Shown: positions 40,685 to 49,916 of the stretch, piece by piece | Numbering within the stretch: the first letter of the stretch is position 1 | Layout of the letters: each line of letters opens with the position of its first letter | Source: UA16 sp002292325 | GTDB taxonomy: Bacteria; Bacteroidota; Bacteroidia; Flavobacteriales_D; Sanyastnellaceae | DNA: 64,000 nt | Assembly: GCA_943788645.1 (NCBI GenBank) | Contig: CALSRC010000008.1 | Span: 1-64,000 of the forward strand | Direction: 5' to 3' | Position numbers and translations under genes: made by a program | Notes under the pieces: generated by a model | What the model saw: only the letters and a program-made list of their open reading frames with translations | Told to the model about the DNA's origin: nothing | Database searches by the model: none

Positions 40685-41071
40685 ATGACGGGCAACCAAC
40701 TATACGCAGCTTTAGAGACCGGTGTTTGGGCTTTATTGGTCACAGGTCTAATGGTGGTCGCCTATGTCGTTGTTCGTCGCATGGCGACCCAAATGCATAA
40801 AGGTGTGGTGAAGGCGAGTCCTGCTGTACTCGAAGAATTGCTGATTCGACGGATGGAGGACGGCCAATTGCTCATTGAACTTGCCATTCCACCTCATTGG
40901 AAAGGGACAATTGCGATGGCATATGAATTAGAAGATGGAATGAAGATGGAGGCTTTTTATACTTCCATAGATCCCGTCGAATCCATTGAATGCACGCAAT
41001 TGATTCCAGAAGGGGCTCGTGCGCTTATCATTGATGTGCCCGGGCAGAAACTCTATCGTGCCCTGCCCTAA
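40685..41071 (+). CDS. Small membrane protein of unknown function
   Basis: 128 residues. One membrane helix ('TGVWALLVTGLMVVAYVVV', residues 12-30), then a cytoplasmic or periplasmic beta-rich domain with 'LLIELAIPPHWKGTIAMAYE' and a final 'ALIIDVPGQKLYRALP'. I do not recognise a family. It is probably co-transcribed with the DUF493 gene and converges on argS; a short CCCTAAAGGG palindrome lies between them. Confidence 0.65.
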   Translation: MTGNQLYAALETGVWALLVTGLMVVAYVVVRRMATQMHKGVVKASPAVLEELLIRRMEDGQLLIELAIPPHWKGTIAMAYELEDGMKMEAFYTSIDPVESIECTQLIPEGARALIIDVPGQKLYRALP

Positions 41072-41087
41072 TGCCCTAAAGGGAAAT

Positions 41088-42884
41088 TTACATCCGCTCA
41101 GGCATTTCGATTCCCAGAAGCGCCATCGCCGCCTCTATCTGACGCGTGTACATTTGAGTTAAGGCCACACGGGCAGTACATTTTGCTTCATTGGGCTCTT
41201 TCAGGACACTGTGATCCTGATACCACCTAGAATACGCTTTGGTCAACTCATAGCCATGGTTCGCGATTACACTTGGGTCATATTGTGCCGCCGCCAATTG
41301 AACGATTTCGGGCCAATTCAGGGCCTGTTGAATGATGCGTAGCTCAGATTCATCCCAAGCACTGGCATCCACTGATTCAATATTTGTTGGAATTCCCTCA
41401 TCTATGCACTTTCGCAAAACGCTTCGCGCTCTGACAAAATTAAATTGAATGAAAGGGCCAGTGTTTCCTATAAAATCCACAGAAGCGGCGGGGTCGAACA
41501 TCATGGATTTCTGTGGACTGACCTTGAGCAAAAAATACTTTAAAGCTCCGTATCCAACTTGTTTGAACAAGGTGGCCTTTTCCTGTTCGGACAAATCATT
41601 GATTTTACCGAGTTCTGAAGCCATCCTTTTGGCCGTTTCAGCCATTTCGACGAGCAAATCATCCGCATCGACCACTGTGCCTTCTCTGGATTTCATTTTG
41701 CCCTCTGGCAATTCAACCATCCCGTAGCTTAAATGGAAATTTCGTTCGGCACCCTCAATGCCCAGTTTTGACAGAATCTTAAAAAGGACCTTGAAATGAT
41801 ATTCTTGCTCATTCCCAACGGTGTAAATCTGTCGGTCCAGGCCGGGGAACTCTTCGTAACGCATAAGCGCCGTGCCGATGTCCTGGGTCATGTAGACCGA
41901 AGTTCCATCCTTGCGGAGCACGAGTTTTTCATCCAAACCTTCGTCGCTCAAATCGATCCAAGTGCTGCCGTCTTCTTTCTGAAAGAAGACCCCGTTTTTC
42001 AGTCCTTTTTCAACTTGTGCTTTTCCTAAGAGGTAAGTGTCCGACTCGTAATACAACTTATCAAACGAGACGCCCATTTCGCTGTAAGTTCCTTCGAATC
42101 CTGCATAAACCCAAGCATTCATTTTCTTCCAGAGTTCGACAACCTCGGCGTCTCCACGTTCCCATTGATGGAGTAAATTTTGTGCTTCGAGTAGGATGGG
42201 TGCCGATTTTTTGGCGTCATCTTCGGGGGTTCCTTCGGAAATCAGAACGGCGATTTCCTTCTTGTACTCAACATCAAAGGCGACGTAGTATTTCCCAACA
42301 AGCTTGTCTCCCTTTATTCCGGACGACTCGGGAGTTTCACCATTCCCATATCGCTTCCAGGCAACCATGGATTTGCAAATGTGTATTCCGCGGTCATTGA
42401 TGATCTGGACCTTGATGACTTCGTGGCCGGCCGCACGAAGAATTTTCGCTACGCTAAACCCCAAAAAATTATTGCGCAGATGCCCCAGGTGAAGCGGCTT
42501 GTTGGTATTGGGTGAGGAGTACTCCACCATCACGCGAGGCAAGCTGTTCAATGGAGCGATGCCATACTCACTGACGTTCAAAGCTGAGACCAATTGTTCC
42601 GACCAAAACACGGATGAAATACTGAGATTCAAAAACCCTTTAACAATTTGAAATCCAACCACCAATGGCTCATGCTCCATCAGCCATTCACCCAGTTGCT
42701 TTCCTGTTTCTTCGGGAGATTTTTTGGAAACTCGCGTAAGCGGGAAAACGACGATGGTTCGATGTCCTTCAAATTCTTTCCGTGTTTGTTGTATTTGGAT
42801 AGTGGATGCAAGCACATCGACTTGAAAACAGGCTTTGCAACCAGCGATCGCGGATTGGGTAAGAAGGGTGTCCAAATGTTGCAT
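41088..42884 (-). CDS. argS: Arginyl-tRNA synthetase
   Basis: A 598-residue class I synthetase. The N-terminal Add-1-like domain is followed by 'VEYSSPNTNKPLHLGHLRNN' (HLGH signature), the tRNA-dependent activation core, a KMSKS-equivalent 'GKMKSREGTVVDADDL', and the DALR anticodon-binding C-terminus with 'LPERM'-like end 'GIEMPERM'. Length and motifs are normal. It is last in a leftward run and lies 9 bases after an arginine-deiminase-fold gene, so arginine metabolism and charging are adjacent. Confidence 0.96.
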   Translation of the reverse strand: MQHLDTLLTQSAIAGCKACFQVDVLASTIQIQQTRKEFEGHRTIVVFPLTRVSKKSPEETGKQLGEWLMEHEPLVVGFQIVKGFLNLSISSVFWSEQLVSALNVSEYGIAPLNSLPRVMVEYSSPNTNKPLHLGHLRNNFLGFSVAKILRAAGHEVIKVQIINDRGIHICKSMVAWKRYGNGETPESSGIKGDKLVGKYYVAFDVEYKKEIAVLISEGTPEDDAKKSAPILLEAQNLLHQWERGDAEVVELWKKMNAWVYAGFEGTYSEMGVSFDKLYYESDTYLLGKAQVEKGLKNGVFFQKEDGSTWIDLSDEGLDEKLVLRKDGTSVYMTQDIGTALMRYEEFPGLDRQIYTVGNEQEYHFKVLFKILSKLGIEGAERNFHLSYGMVELPEGKMKSREGTVVDADDLLVEMAETAKRMASELGKINDLSEQEKATLFKQVGYGALKYFLLKVSPQKSMMFDPAASVDFIGNTGPFIQFNFVRARSVLRKCIDEGIPTNIESVDASAWDESELRIIQQALNWPEIVQLAAAQYDPSVIANHGYELTKAYSRWYQDHSVLKEPNEAKCTARVALTQMYTRQIEAAMALLGIEMPERM

Positions 42885-42893
42885 TCGAGGGGG

Positions 42894-43829
42894 TTATAAC
42901 TTGGGCAAGTGAATTTCAGCAATCATGCAGCGAGCGCTGCCTCCGCCAAGGGTTTCGATGGTGGTCAAAGGAGATGAGATCAGTGTGCCGTGCGCGGAAA
43001 GTTGGCTTAATTGGATCGAGTTCAATGCTTCATGGGCTTGTTGACTCATCACGATAAATGACTTGCCATTGCCCTCTACTTCGAGCATATTTCCAGCAAA
43101 TTGGGAAATTTGATGCTCACTGAGCTCAATGATTTCCAGGCCATCTGACTCCAGTGAAGACCGCAAGGCATTTCTTTCATCGGTGTCGTCCACTGATTCA
43201 AAGCAAACCGCCGCAAAGTGGGTTCCGATGCTCATCATAACATTGGTATGGTAGATGGGAAGACGGTGTCCCTCGACGGACTGAAATGAGGAAAAGATGA
43301 CCGGCTCGTAGTCAAAATTGGAACAAAAATGCTCCAAAGCGCGCGGGTCCGTCCTTTCGCTTCGTGCGGCATAGGCCTTGCGATGGATTCGGTCCAAAAC
43401 CATGCTTCCTGTTCCTTCCAAAAACTTGGAATGTGATTCAAATTCCGTGAAGTCGATGATTTCATTTACCTCAAATCCAAAAGTGTGTTCGAGTGTCAAT
43501 GGGATGTCTTCACGGCGTTCTTTGCGTCGATTGGGGGCGAACATGGGGTACAATCCCACTGATCCATCTTCATGCATAGAAATCCAATTGTTGGGAAAGA
43601 GCGCATCCGGGGTTTCATGAGGCTCCGCCTCATCGAAGACCACAACTTCAACACCAGCCGATTCGAGTTGATCGACCAGACCATCAAATTCTGATTGCGC
43701 CAATTGTACAATTTCTTCCGGACCGATGTCCCCGAGCGTGCTTTGATAATGATTGTTTTCCGCGGTTTCCTCATTCATTCGGAAGGAGTGGGGCCGCACC
43801 ATGAAAACGGCTGCGCTTGCTTGTTTCAT
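42894..43829 (-). CDS. Amidinotransferase-fold hydrolase, CtlX-like
   Basis: 311 residues from ATG 43829 ('MKQASAAVFMVRPHSFRMNEE'), chosen because it overlaps the upstream stop by 4 bases and begins at family homology. 'FPNNWISMHEDG', 'FLEGTGSMVLDR', 'YHTNVMMSIG' (His) and the C-terminal 'LGGGSARCMIAEIHLP' (Cys nucleophile) are those of the guanidine-modifying enzyme fold, closest in my memory to the citrulline utilisation hydrolase CtlX. It probably hydrolyses a guanidino or ureido compound; the substrate is inferred, not shown. Confidence 0.78.
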   Translation of the reverse strand: MKQASAAVFMVRPHSFRMNEETAENNHYQSTLGDIGPEEIVQLAQSEFDGLVDQLESAGVEVVVFDEAEPHETPDALFPNNWISMHEDGSVGLYPMFAPNRRKERREDIPLTLEHTFGFEVNEIIDFTEFESHSKFLEGTGSMVLDRIHRKAYAARSERTDPRALEHFCSNFDYEPVIFSSFQSVEGHRLPIYHTNVMMSIGTHFAAVCFESVDDTDERNALRSSLESDGLEIIELSEHQISQFAGNMLEVEGNGKSFIVMSQQAHEALNSIQLSQLSAHGTLISSPLTTIETLGGGSARCMIAEIHLPKL

Positions 43830-44749
43830 TCGTTGGGTGTTCGGCGTAATGGCAAGGTTGAACACCTCAGCAATCCCCCCATTTTGGAGGTTTCACTTAA
43901 GTTAACCTCTATGATTTCATAGCCCCATGAGCGCATTTGCGCATTGGTTCGGTGAAAACTAGAACCTGAAACGACTGCATCTGGAGAGAGGCTTAATACA
44001 TTGCACTTCATGTCCTTCATATCCTCTGCTGTCATTTCGAAAATGCGGTCTTCAGAATAAGAGGCGCGCACATCCTCCATGTCTTCCGGGTTCTTAAACC
44101 CTGCGGCATGGATCATGAGGTGGCCTCGTCCTAGTGCTGCGAGGCAACAGTCCAAGTGCAAGGCATTTTCTTTCGGGATTGCATCCGATTTTTTCAATTC
44201 AAACCCGCGGACTCTTCGGTTGGGAAAAGTCTCCGCAAGCCATTCCACTGCCGCCTCGTTTGTGCGGGCTGTAGTGAAGGTCGTGAAGTCAGGCTCTTTG
44301 GCATAGCCCACCCATATTTCATTCTTCATGGGCATGATGTCACCACCTTCCAAGCGAACCTGTTTCGGGGGGTAAATTACTCTTCCCGGATTCCGATTGA
44401 GCATGGATTCCAATCCTTTTTGCTCCAGTTCGCGGTCTTCGACCATGTGTGTCATGATGAAAAGGTCATCAATGACCATTCCAATGTCCCGGGTGAACAC
44501 CTGATTTATGCCCAATGCATCCGGACGCAGAACACGCACTCCTCGCTGTTCCAGAGTCTCTGCAAATGCATCAAGTTCCTCTTTGACGGCTTCTTCAGTA
44601 GGGTAAGTACCCGCTTGGACATGACGAAGCGACAAAGGATCGTACGTTTCATTCAAAGCGGGTGCCGGCCCCATCCCTGCGCCAATGCCCATCATAACAG
44701 CTTCAAGGGGCTGCCATTCATCTTCGATGTTCCATTTGATGGGCTTCAT
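43826..44749 (-). CDS. Arginine deiminase / dimethylargininase-like amidinotransferase protein
   Basis: A 307-residue five-bladed propeller enzyme. 'INQVFTRDIGMVID', 'VRLEGGDIMPM', 'HLDCCLAALG' (His) and 'GGLLRCSTLPL' (Cys near the end) give the Cys-His-Glu/Asp catalytic set. It could be a dimethylargininase, arginine deiminase or glycine amidinotransferase relative. It is translationally coupled to the CtlX-like gene, so the pair may act in sequence on one guanidino compound (inference). Confidence 0.78.
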   Translation of the reverse strand: MKPIKWNIEDEWQPLEAVMMGIGAGMGPAPALNETYDPLSLRHVQAGTYPTEEAVKEELDAFAETLEQRGVRVLRPDALGINQVFTRDIGMVIDDLFIMTHMVEDRELEQKGLESMLNRNPGRVIYPPKQVRLEGGDIMPMKNEIWVGYAKEPDFTTFTTARTNEAAVEWLAETFPNRRVRGFELKKSDAIPKENALHLDCCLAALGRGHLMIHAAGFKNPEDMEDVRASYSEDRIFEMTAEDMKDMKCNVLSLSPDAVVSGSSFHRTNAQMRSWGYEIIEVNLSETSKMGGLLRCSTLPLRRTPNE

Positions 44750-44755
44750 GCTTGA

Positions 44756-45475
44756 TTATTGCTTGGCCGTGGGATCATTGGCTCGTCGATGGCGCAGGGC
44801 TTCGACCATCGCGTTGGCTCCCATCATGCCCGCAGCACCCGTTTCGTTGAAATTGGGAGGCAAGAAACTCCAGTGGGATGAATCGACATGATTGACTGCC
44901 CAGATACGGTTCAAGCCATTGATTTCCCAGTATCTGATTTCTGGAATGGAGTCACCCGGTTGCATAGGTGTTTCTTTATATGTTGCATTTCCTTTGCCAT
45001 AATTTGACTCGACCATTCCTTTCATCCCTTTGGCAGGAGGACCGTCGTAATGTGCGAAAAATTCAACAAAATGAGACAAACGCATATTCAAGAGGACCAC
45101 ATTTTGGTCGTTATCTCGCAATACGGGACTGGCATAAACAATTTCCGCCGAAGCGGTTCGGTTTCGGACGCCTCGTTCTGTCCAATGATCGAGGGCTCGC
45201 ATGCTTCCGTTGACAAAGGCGGTATCTCCCTGCTTTTTGTGCAAAGGAAAATAATGCATCAGATCATCCCAACGTGCCTCATTGGTGGCTTTAAAATATT
45301 CAGTTAAGTTTTCCGTGATAATCTCGAGCGTATCCATCGCCAGATAAGCGTTCAGTTCTTTATCTGAAATGGTGACTTCAGTGAGGAAGTCAGTATCGTC
45401 TTCCGAGCAACCTGTGGATCCTATTGCAATTAGACATATCAATGCAACGAAGCTCCATGTTCGTGTGTGGTTCAT
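44756..45475 (-). CDS. Putative lipoprotein of unknown function
   Basis: 239 residues with a signal peptide and lipobox 'GSTGC' (Cys 23). The mature part has a helix-rich 'ENLTEYFKATNEARWDDLMH' segment and 'WEINGLNRIWAVNHVDSSHW', which suggests a small ligand-binding or NTF2-like fold, but I cannot assign a family. It lies 6 bases before the amidinotransferase gene, so it is probably in the same transcript. Confidence 0.6.
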   Translation of the reverse strand: MNHTRTWSFVALICLIAIGSTGCSEDDTDFLTEVTISDKELNAYLAMDTLEIITENLTEYFKATNEARWDDLMHYFPLHKKQGDTAFVNGSMRALDHWTERGVRNRTASAEIVYASPVLRDNDQNVVLLNMRLSHFVEFFAHYDGPPAKGMKGMVESNYGKGNATYKETPMQPGDSIPEIRYWEINGLNRIWAVNHVDSSHWSFLPPNFNETGAAGMMGANAMVEALRHRRANDPTAKQ

Positions 45476-45492
45476 GGAACAAAAATAGGGGC

Positions 45493-46128
45493 TTAATTGG
45501 GAAAGTGCTCTCCTTTTCGCAGGGCTTCCTGTTCGTGGATCATCCGCTTGAACCGAACAACCTGTGCAAAGTGCTTTTCCATTTGAATACCAGGTACTTT
45601 GGAAAGTACCGCTTCCCGCTCCGTTGGATTAAACTGGAGTTTAATCATGGCTTCTGTGATCAAAGGCTTTTTGGCAGTTTCGTCTATCGGTTGGCCCATT
45701 TGAGCACCCATCGACCGGGCGATAAAATCAAATTCGGAACGTGAATGCTCAGAAATGCGCCAATTCTTCCAGGTAGTGATGGCTTCGATCCGGCCGGTTG
45801 GAAAGGGCTCCGGTGAGAATGGAGGTGCCAAATGGAGCGCTTCAATTCGAAAGAGACCTACACATTTTAAGACGACATCCCGTGGACCGCTCGCACCTGT
45901 TGGGGTGACAAAAACCAATCGCATTGTGCTGCCCCATTCTGCATTGGTTTCAGCGGACAGCGGTTGGCTGTTCTGCGCGGCGATTCCAAACTCTTCTAAA
46001 TCTCCAAGCTCGAGCCTTCGAAATAGTTCTTGATATCGCGGTTCAAAAATGTGAAGCGCGACCGTCTCGCCAGGCATAGGAAGCATGGAGAGCGGAAACA
46101 ATGGAAAGGATGAATGTGACGTGCGCAC
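45493..46128 (-). CDS. Lon N-terminal (substrate-binding) domain protein
   Basis: 211 residues. 'FPLFPLSMLPMPGETVALHI' and 'FEPRYQEL' are the hallmark of the LON substrate-binding domain; no ATPase or protease domain follows. Stand-alone proteins of this kind are widespread but poorly characterised. It lies between the Deg-type protease and a lipoprotein on the same strand, 30 bases downstream of the protease gene. Confidence 0.85.
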   Translation of the reverse strand: MRTSHSSFPLFPLSMLPMPGETVALHIFEPRYQELFRRLELGDLEEFGIAAQNSQPLSAETNAEWGSTMRLVFVTPTGASGPRDVVLKCVGLFRIEALHLAPPFSPEPFPTGRIEAITTWKNWRISEHSRSEFDFIARSMGAQMGQPIDETAKKPLITEAMIKLQFNPTEREAVLSKVPGIQMEKHFAQVVRFKRMIHEQEALRKGEHFPN

Positions 46129-46158
46129 ACAGGTTGAACACTTCCAAGACTATTAGGT

Positions 46159-47634
46159 TCATTTCGGAATTTCGACTCCGTAGTACGCTCTTTTTCCATT
46201 TGGATAGATTCCTTCGAGAAGCAGACCTCTTTCTCCGTTTTCAAAGGCGTTTCGAATCTGTTCTGATTCATGAATAACCGAGCCATTGATGTGGGTAATG
46301 ATGTACCCCTTGCGAATGCCTGCATCTTGCATTGGCCCTGATCCCAAAGAGCTTACTTGGATGCCTTGCGCTAGGTTCAGATCCTTGCGGATATGGGCTA
46401 AAGGGGTGGAAAACCCAGCATTGCACGCTGCGACCCAATTGATTGTCGTTGCTTCTGAAGGGCCTGAATCCGCTCTGGCGTTCACAAATCCATCCCTGTT
46501 TTTTAGTTGAACATCAATTTGCTCCTTTTGTCCATTGCGAATGATACTGACCGTGACAAAATCACCTGGATGGTACTGCGCAATGCATTCTTGCAAGGCA
46601 GGAAAATTTGAGATGGGCATAGCGTCCACGGCGAGAATAACATCTTGGAACGCGAGGTTCGCTTCCGACGCGCCGCTATTCGGAACGACCCCAACAATGG
46701 CACAACCAGCAACGTCATCCAATCCAAGTTGGGAAGCCAGTTCCTCATCTACAGGTTCGATTTGGATTCCAAGGTATGCACGCCGGACCTCTCCAAATGT
46801 GACAAGGTCGTGAGCTACTTTTTGCACAATGCTGGATGGTACTGCAAAAGAGTAGCCACTGTAACTTCCAGTTTTTGAGGCGATGGCTGTATTGATCCCA
46901 ACAAGCTCTCCTGCCATGTTGACGAGGGCTCCACCACTGTTTCCGGGGTTGACTGCTGCATCGGTTTGAATGAACGATTCAACGGGGTACTCCATGGTCT
47001 TTGGGTCACCTCTGAGGATGTTGATGCTCCTTGCCTTGGCGGAAACGATTCCAGCGGTAACGGTCGAGGTTAGGTCAAAAGGGTTTCCAACGGCTAGCAC
47101 CCATTCGCCAATTTCAATTTTGGCGGACTCTCCAAAGGTGAGTGCAGGAATGTTTTTTTCTGTTTCAACTTTTAATACGGCTAGATCTGTTGCTGGATCT
47201 GTGCCGACAACAGTTGCAACGTAAGTTCTGTTGTCATTCATGGAAACCTCTATGAGATCAGCGGATTGGACCACATGGTTATTTGTAACGATGTACCCCG
47301 AAGGATCAATAACGACACCTGATCCCGATCCTTGCGAGATCTGACTGGCGGAACCGTAACCAAACAAGTCATACCAGGGACTTCCTGTGGCTGCAGACTT
47401 TGTTTTCGTCTTAACATGTACGACGGCATCGACGGATACCGCAGCTGCTCGTGTGAACGAAGGAGCTTCTGGCACAATTAAAGCGGGTGTGCTCGCTGTG
47501 AAATGAGGCTGAGACTTCACATCAGCCGGTATCATTTGCGGATGATTTGCGAATGATTGAAGGGCGAAAAACATGACGGTAGCTCCAATGCTACCAGACA
47601 GGAGGCCAATGGTGATGAAGGTGGGTCTGTTCAT
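46159..47634 (-). CDS. Periplasmic Deg/HtrA serine protease with two PDZ domains
   Basis: 491 residues with an N-terminal membrane or signal segment (residues 7-28). The trypsin-like catalytic triad is H120 ('TNNHVV'), D150 ('DPATDLAVLK') and S233 ('NPGNSGGALVN'). PDZ1 starts around 'RRAYLGIQIEPVD', PDZ2 around 'QGIQVSSLGSGPMQDAGIRK'. It degrades or refolds damaged envelope proteins. A 105-base upstream gap holds an inverted repeat that could serve regulation. Confidence 0.92.
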   Translation of the reverse strand: MNRPTFITIGLLSGSIGATVMFFALQSFANHPQMIPADVKSQPHFTASTPALIVPEAPSFTRAAAVSVDAVVHVKTKTKSAATGSPWYDLFGYGSASQISQGSGSGVVIDPSGYIVTNNHVVQSADLIEVSMNDNRTYVATVVGTDPATDLAVLKVETEKNIPALTFGESAKIEIGEWVLAVGNPFDLTSTVTAGIVSAKARSINILRGDPKTMEYPVESFIQTDAAVNPGNSGGALVNMAGELVGINTAIASKTGSYSGYSFAVPSSIVQKVAHDLVTFGEVRRAYLGIQIEPVDEELASQLGLDDVAGCAIVGVVPNSGASEANLAFQDVILAVDAMPISNFPALQECIAQYHPGDFVTVSIIRNGQKEQIDVQLKNRDGFVNARADSGPSEATTINWVAACNAGFSTPLAHIRKDLNLAQGIQVSSLGSGPMQDAGIRKGYIITHINGSVIHESEQIRNAFENGERGLLLEGIYPNGKRAYYGVEIPK

Positions 47635-47688
47635 TTGGATTTCTTTGATTCCAAAAAAACAGATGAATAAGTCGAATTGATATTGAAC

Positions 47689-47702
47689 GTTTCAAAAGAA
47701 AC
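47689..47702. promoter_or_regulatory. Inverted repeat upstream of the Deg protease gene
   Basis: GTTTC AAAA GAAAC is a perfect 5-bp inverted repeat with a 4-base centre, 55 bases before the protease start. It could be an operator; it is too short to exclude chance. Confidence 0.25.
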
Positions 47703-47739
47703 TTTAAATCATTTGCCAAGAGGCGTTAAGAAACGTTGA

Positions 47740-48711
47740 TTATTTGGCGAGACCGATCTCTTTCAATCGCTCATCCAAGTATTCCCCTGCGCTGATGGGA
47801 GCATCAATGGGTTCGTCTCCTTCACGCACCAAATGTGGCATGGCATCCAGGCGCATGTTCGGTTGAGGGTGACAGAAAAAGGGCATGGAAAACCTGGGCT
47901 TACCCCACTCAGAGCGAGGAGGGTTGACGACGCGATGCGTCGTCGACTTGAGGCGATGGTTGGTCAGCCGTTGTAACATGTCACCGACATTGACAACGAT
48001 GTGTTCAGGCAAGGCGGTGATGGGAATCCACTCATTGTCATGGCGCAAAACTTCCAATCCAGCGGCTGAAGCACCAACCAGGAGAGTGATCAAGTTGATA
48101 TCCTCGTGTTGGCCTGCTCGCACAGCCGATTCAGGCTCTTGGTTAATTGCAGGGTAATGAATCGCCCTTAGAATGGAATTGCCACCACGGACCCATTCAT
48201 CAAAATAGCCTTCTTCGATTTCCAAATGAAGGGCAATGGCTTGGAGAATGCTTATTCCTAAATCTTCAAGTGCCTTGAACGCCTGAACAGCAGACGCCTG
48301 AAATTCAGGCCGCTCATTAACCGTGTCATTTGAGGGGAAGTGACTTGGGTCGTGCCCGGTGGGTGGCGTAGGTTGGCCAACTTGCCAAAACTCTTTGAGA
48401 TCCGCTGCTTGACTGCCCTTTGCATGCTCAACTCCCATAGAGACAAATCCACGCTGGTTGTTTGATTCGGGTCTGGCGTATTGTGCCTTCACTTCATATG
48501 GCAGCGAAAAGAAAGATTCCGATTCCGCATACAACTTCGAGATCAGATCATCTGGAATACCGTGTCCGTGAATGGCGGCAAATCCGATGGTTTCGTACGC
48601 ATCGCCCAAGTCTTTGACGAATGAGCGTTTTTCGGATTCTGTTCCTTGGGTAAAAGAGCGGATATCCAGGGTTGGAATGCCTGCTAGGAGGCTGACTTGT
48701 CGGTGATCCAT
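47740..48711 (-). CDS. 2-oxoglutarate/Fe(II)-dependent oxygenase, isopenicillin N synthase family
   Basis: About 323 residues from ATG 48711 ('MDHRQVSLLAG'), which overlaps the upstream glycosyltransferase by 28 bases; no later start keeps 'IPTLDIRSF'. The DIOX_N part includes 'YETIGFAAIHGHGI'; the iron site is 'GQHEDINLITLLVG' (H, D) with a distal His in 'LKSTTHRVVNPPR', and 'RFSMPFF' provides the Arg for the co-substrate. It probably hydroxylates or desaturates a small molecule; the substrate is unknown. Confidence 0.87.
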   Translation of the reverse strand: MDHRQVSLLAGIPTLDIRSFTQGTESEKRSFVKDLGDAYETIGFAAIHGHGIPDDLISKLYAESESFFSLPYEVKAQYARPESNNQRGFVSMGVEHAKGSQAADLKEFWQVGQPTPPTGHDPSHFPSNDTVNERPEFQASAVQAFKALEDLGISILQAIALHLEIEEGYFDEWVRGGNSILRAIHYPAINQEPESAVRAGQHEDINLITLLVGASAAGLEVLRHDNEWIPITALPEHIVVNVGDMLQRLTNHRLKSTTHRVVNPPRSEWGKPRFSMPFFCHPQPNMRLDAMPHLVREGDEPIDAPISAGEYLDERLKEIGLAK

Positions 48712-49916
48712 GATGATTCGTCCGTTTGTAGGTTCATTGAAGATACGAATGTATGAGAGAGAACAGCGGTTGAACGCCTCCAATCGCAGTGTTTTTCCAC
48801 CCAGTTTCGTGATAACCGGCCAATCTGCCGGCGTTTTTCGGTTTGACTGAGTAAGTTATCTATTTCATGGGCTAGTTGTGCAGGGGAATCTCCAAGGCAC
48901 AAAGGAACGGGGTCGTTTGCTTCCCATAAAAATCCATTGAGGACGTGTTTGGTCGTCACGCAAGGCAGTTCCATAGCCATCGCCTCAAGAATTTTGTTTT
49001 GCTGCCCGGTTCCAATTCTGAGCGGTGCAACGAAAACATCGGACTGTGCATACGCTTCGCGAATATCCGGCATCCAACCCGTGACTTCTACTTGCTCGCT
49101 CGCTAGACGTAATACGGCTGAAACCGGCTGGGTTCCAGCGATGAGTACGCGAACATGGGGCGTTTGAATCAAGGGCAGAATTTGCTTGACGAGTTGCACG
49201 GCCGCATCCACATTGGGAGGGTAACTCATGTTGCCAGAAAACAAGAGAGTCGGAAATTTAGAAGCATGGTGCTCTTCGGCTTGTTGGCGACGAAAGAAAG
49301 AGGTGTCTATTCCGTTGGGAACGACCATGATTTTGTTCCTCTCAGGGTGTGCTATTAGCGCGCGGTCTGCCTGGCTGATGATGGCCTTGCCATCGAAATA
49401 GTCAAAAATTTTAGATTCGTATGATCTTAGACGCTGGTATTCCAATCGATAGACCCAGCGCAACAGGGGCTTTGCCAATTTGGTTTGTCTTGCGATGCCT
49501 GCACTCAGTGCATCCATGTAGTCCAATACACGAGGCACATCGTGCGTGTCTTTGACATATTCGGCCATGCGGACCAACTGACAGAGTACCACATCCGGTT
49601 GGATTTCCTCAATCCATGCGTCAAGTTCAGCATGGGCTGGCCTTTGGTAAAACCAATGCACTTGAAATGGACGGGAACTGAACACGGCCAATGCCAGGCG
49701 CATCCATCGTCTTAACGGCTGGAGGACGTGAACTTTCAGGTCTACCGAAACAGCTTTGATCTCTTTAGAACATTCATCCGAAGGCTGTTTTTCAGAGAGG
49801 CTGAAGACGAATACATCATGCTCTTGATTCAGGTGTCTTATTTGATGATAAGCTCTTAATTTGTCGCCTTTATCTAAGGGCCATGGAAGCCTCGATGTGA
49901 TCATCAAAATTTTCAT
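48684..49916 (-). CDS. Glycosyltransferase (GT4-like)
   Basis: A 410-residue GT-B enzyme. It starts 'MKILMITSRLPWPLDKGDKL', with 'VVPNGIDTSFF' and 'TLLFSGNMSYPPNVDAAVQL' at the donor-domain start and 'PLRIGTGQQNKILEAMAMEL' as the E-x7-E loop. This subgroup often acts in exopolysaccharide or lipid-linked sugar assembly. It overlaps the next glycosyltransferase by 4 bases (ATGA). Confidence 0.85.
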   Translation of the reverse strand: MKILMITSRLPWPLDKGDKLRAYHQIRHLNQEHDVFVFSLSEKQPSDECSKEIKAVSVDLKVHVLQPLRRWMRLALAVFSSRPFQVHWFYQRPAHAELDAWIEEIQPDVVLCQLVRMAEYVKDTHDVPRVLDYMDALSAGIARQTKLAKPLLRWVYRLEYQRLRSYESKIFDYFDGKAIISQADRALIAHPERNKIMVVPNGIDTSFFRRQQAEEHHASKFPTLLFSGNMSYPPNVDAAVQLVKQILPLIQTPHVRVLIAGTQPVSAVLRLASEQVEVTGWMPDIREAYAQSDVFVAPLRIGTGQQNKILEAMAMELPCVTTKHVLNGFLWEANDPVPLCLGDSPAQLAHEIDNLLSQTEKRRQIGRLSRNWVEKHCDWRRSTAVLSHTFVSSMNLQTDESSWITDKSAS

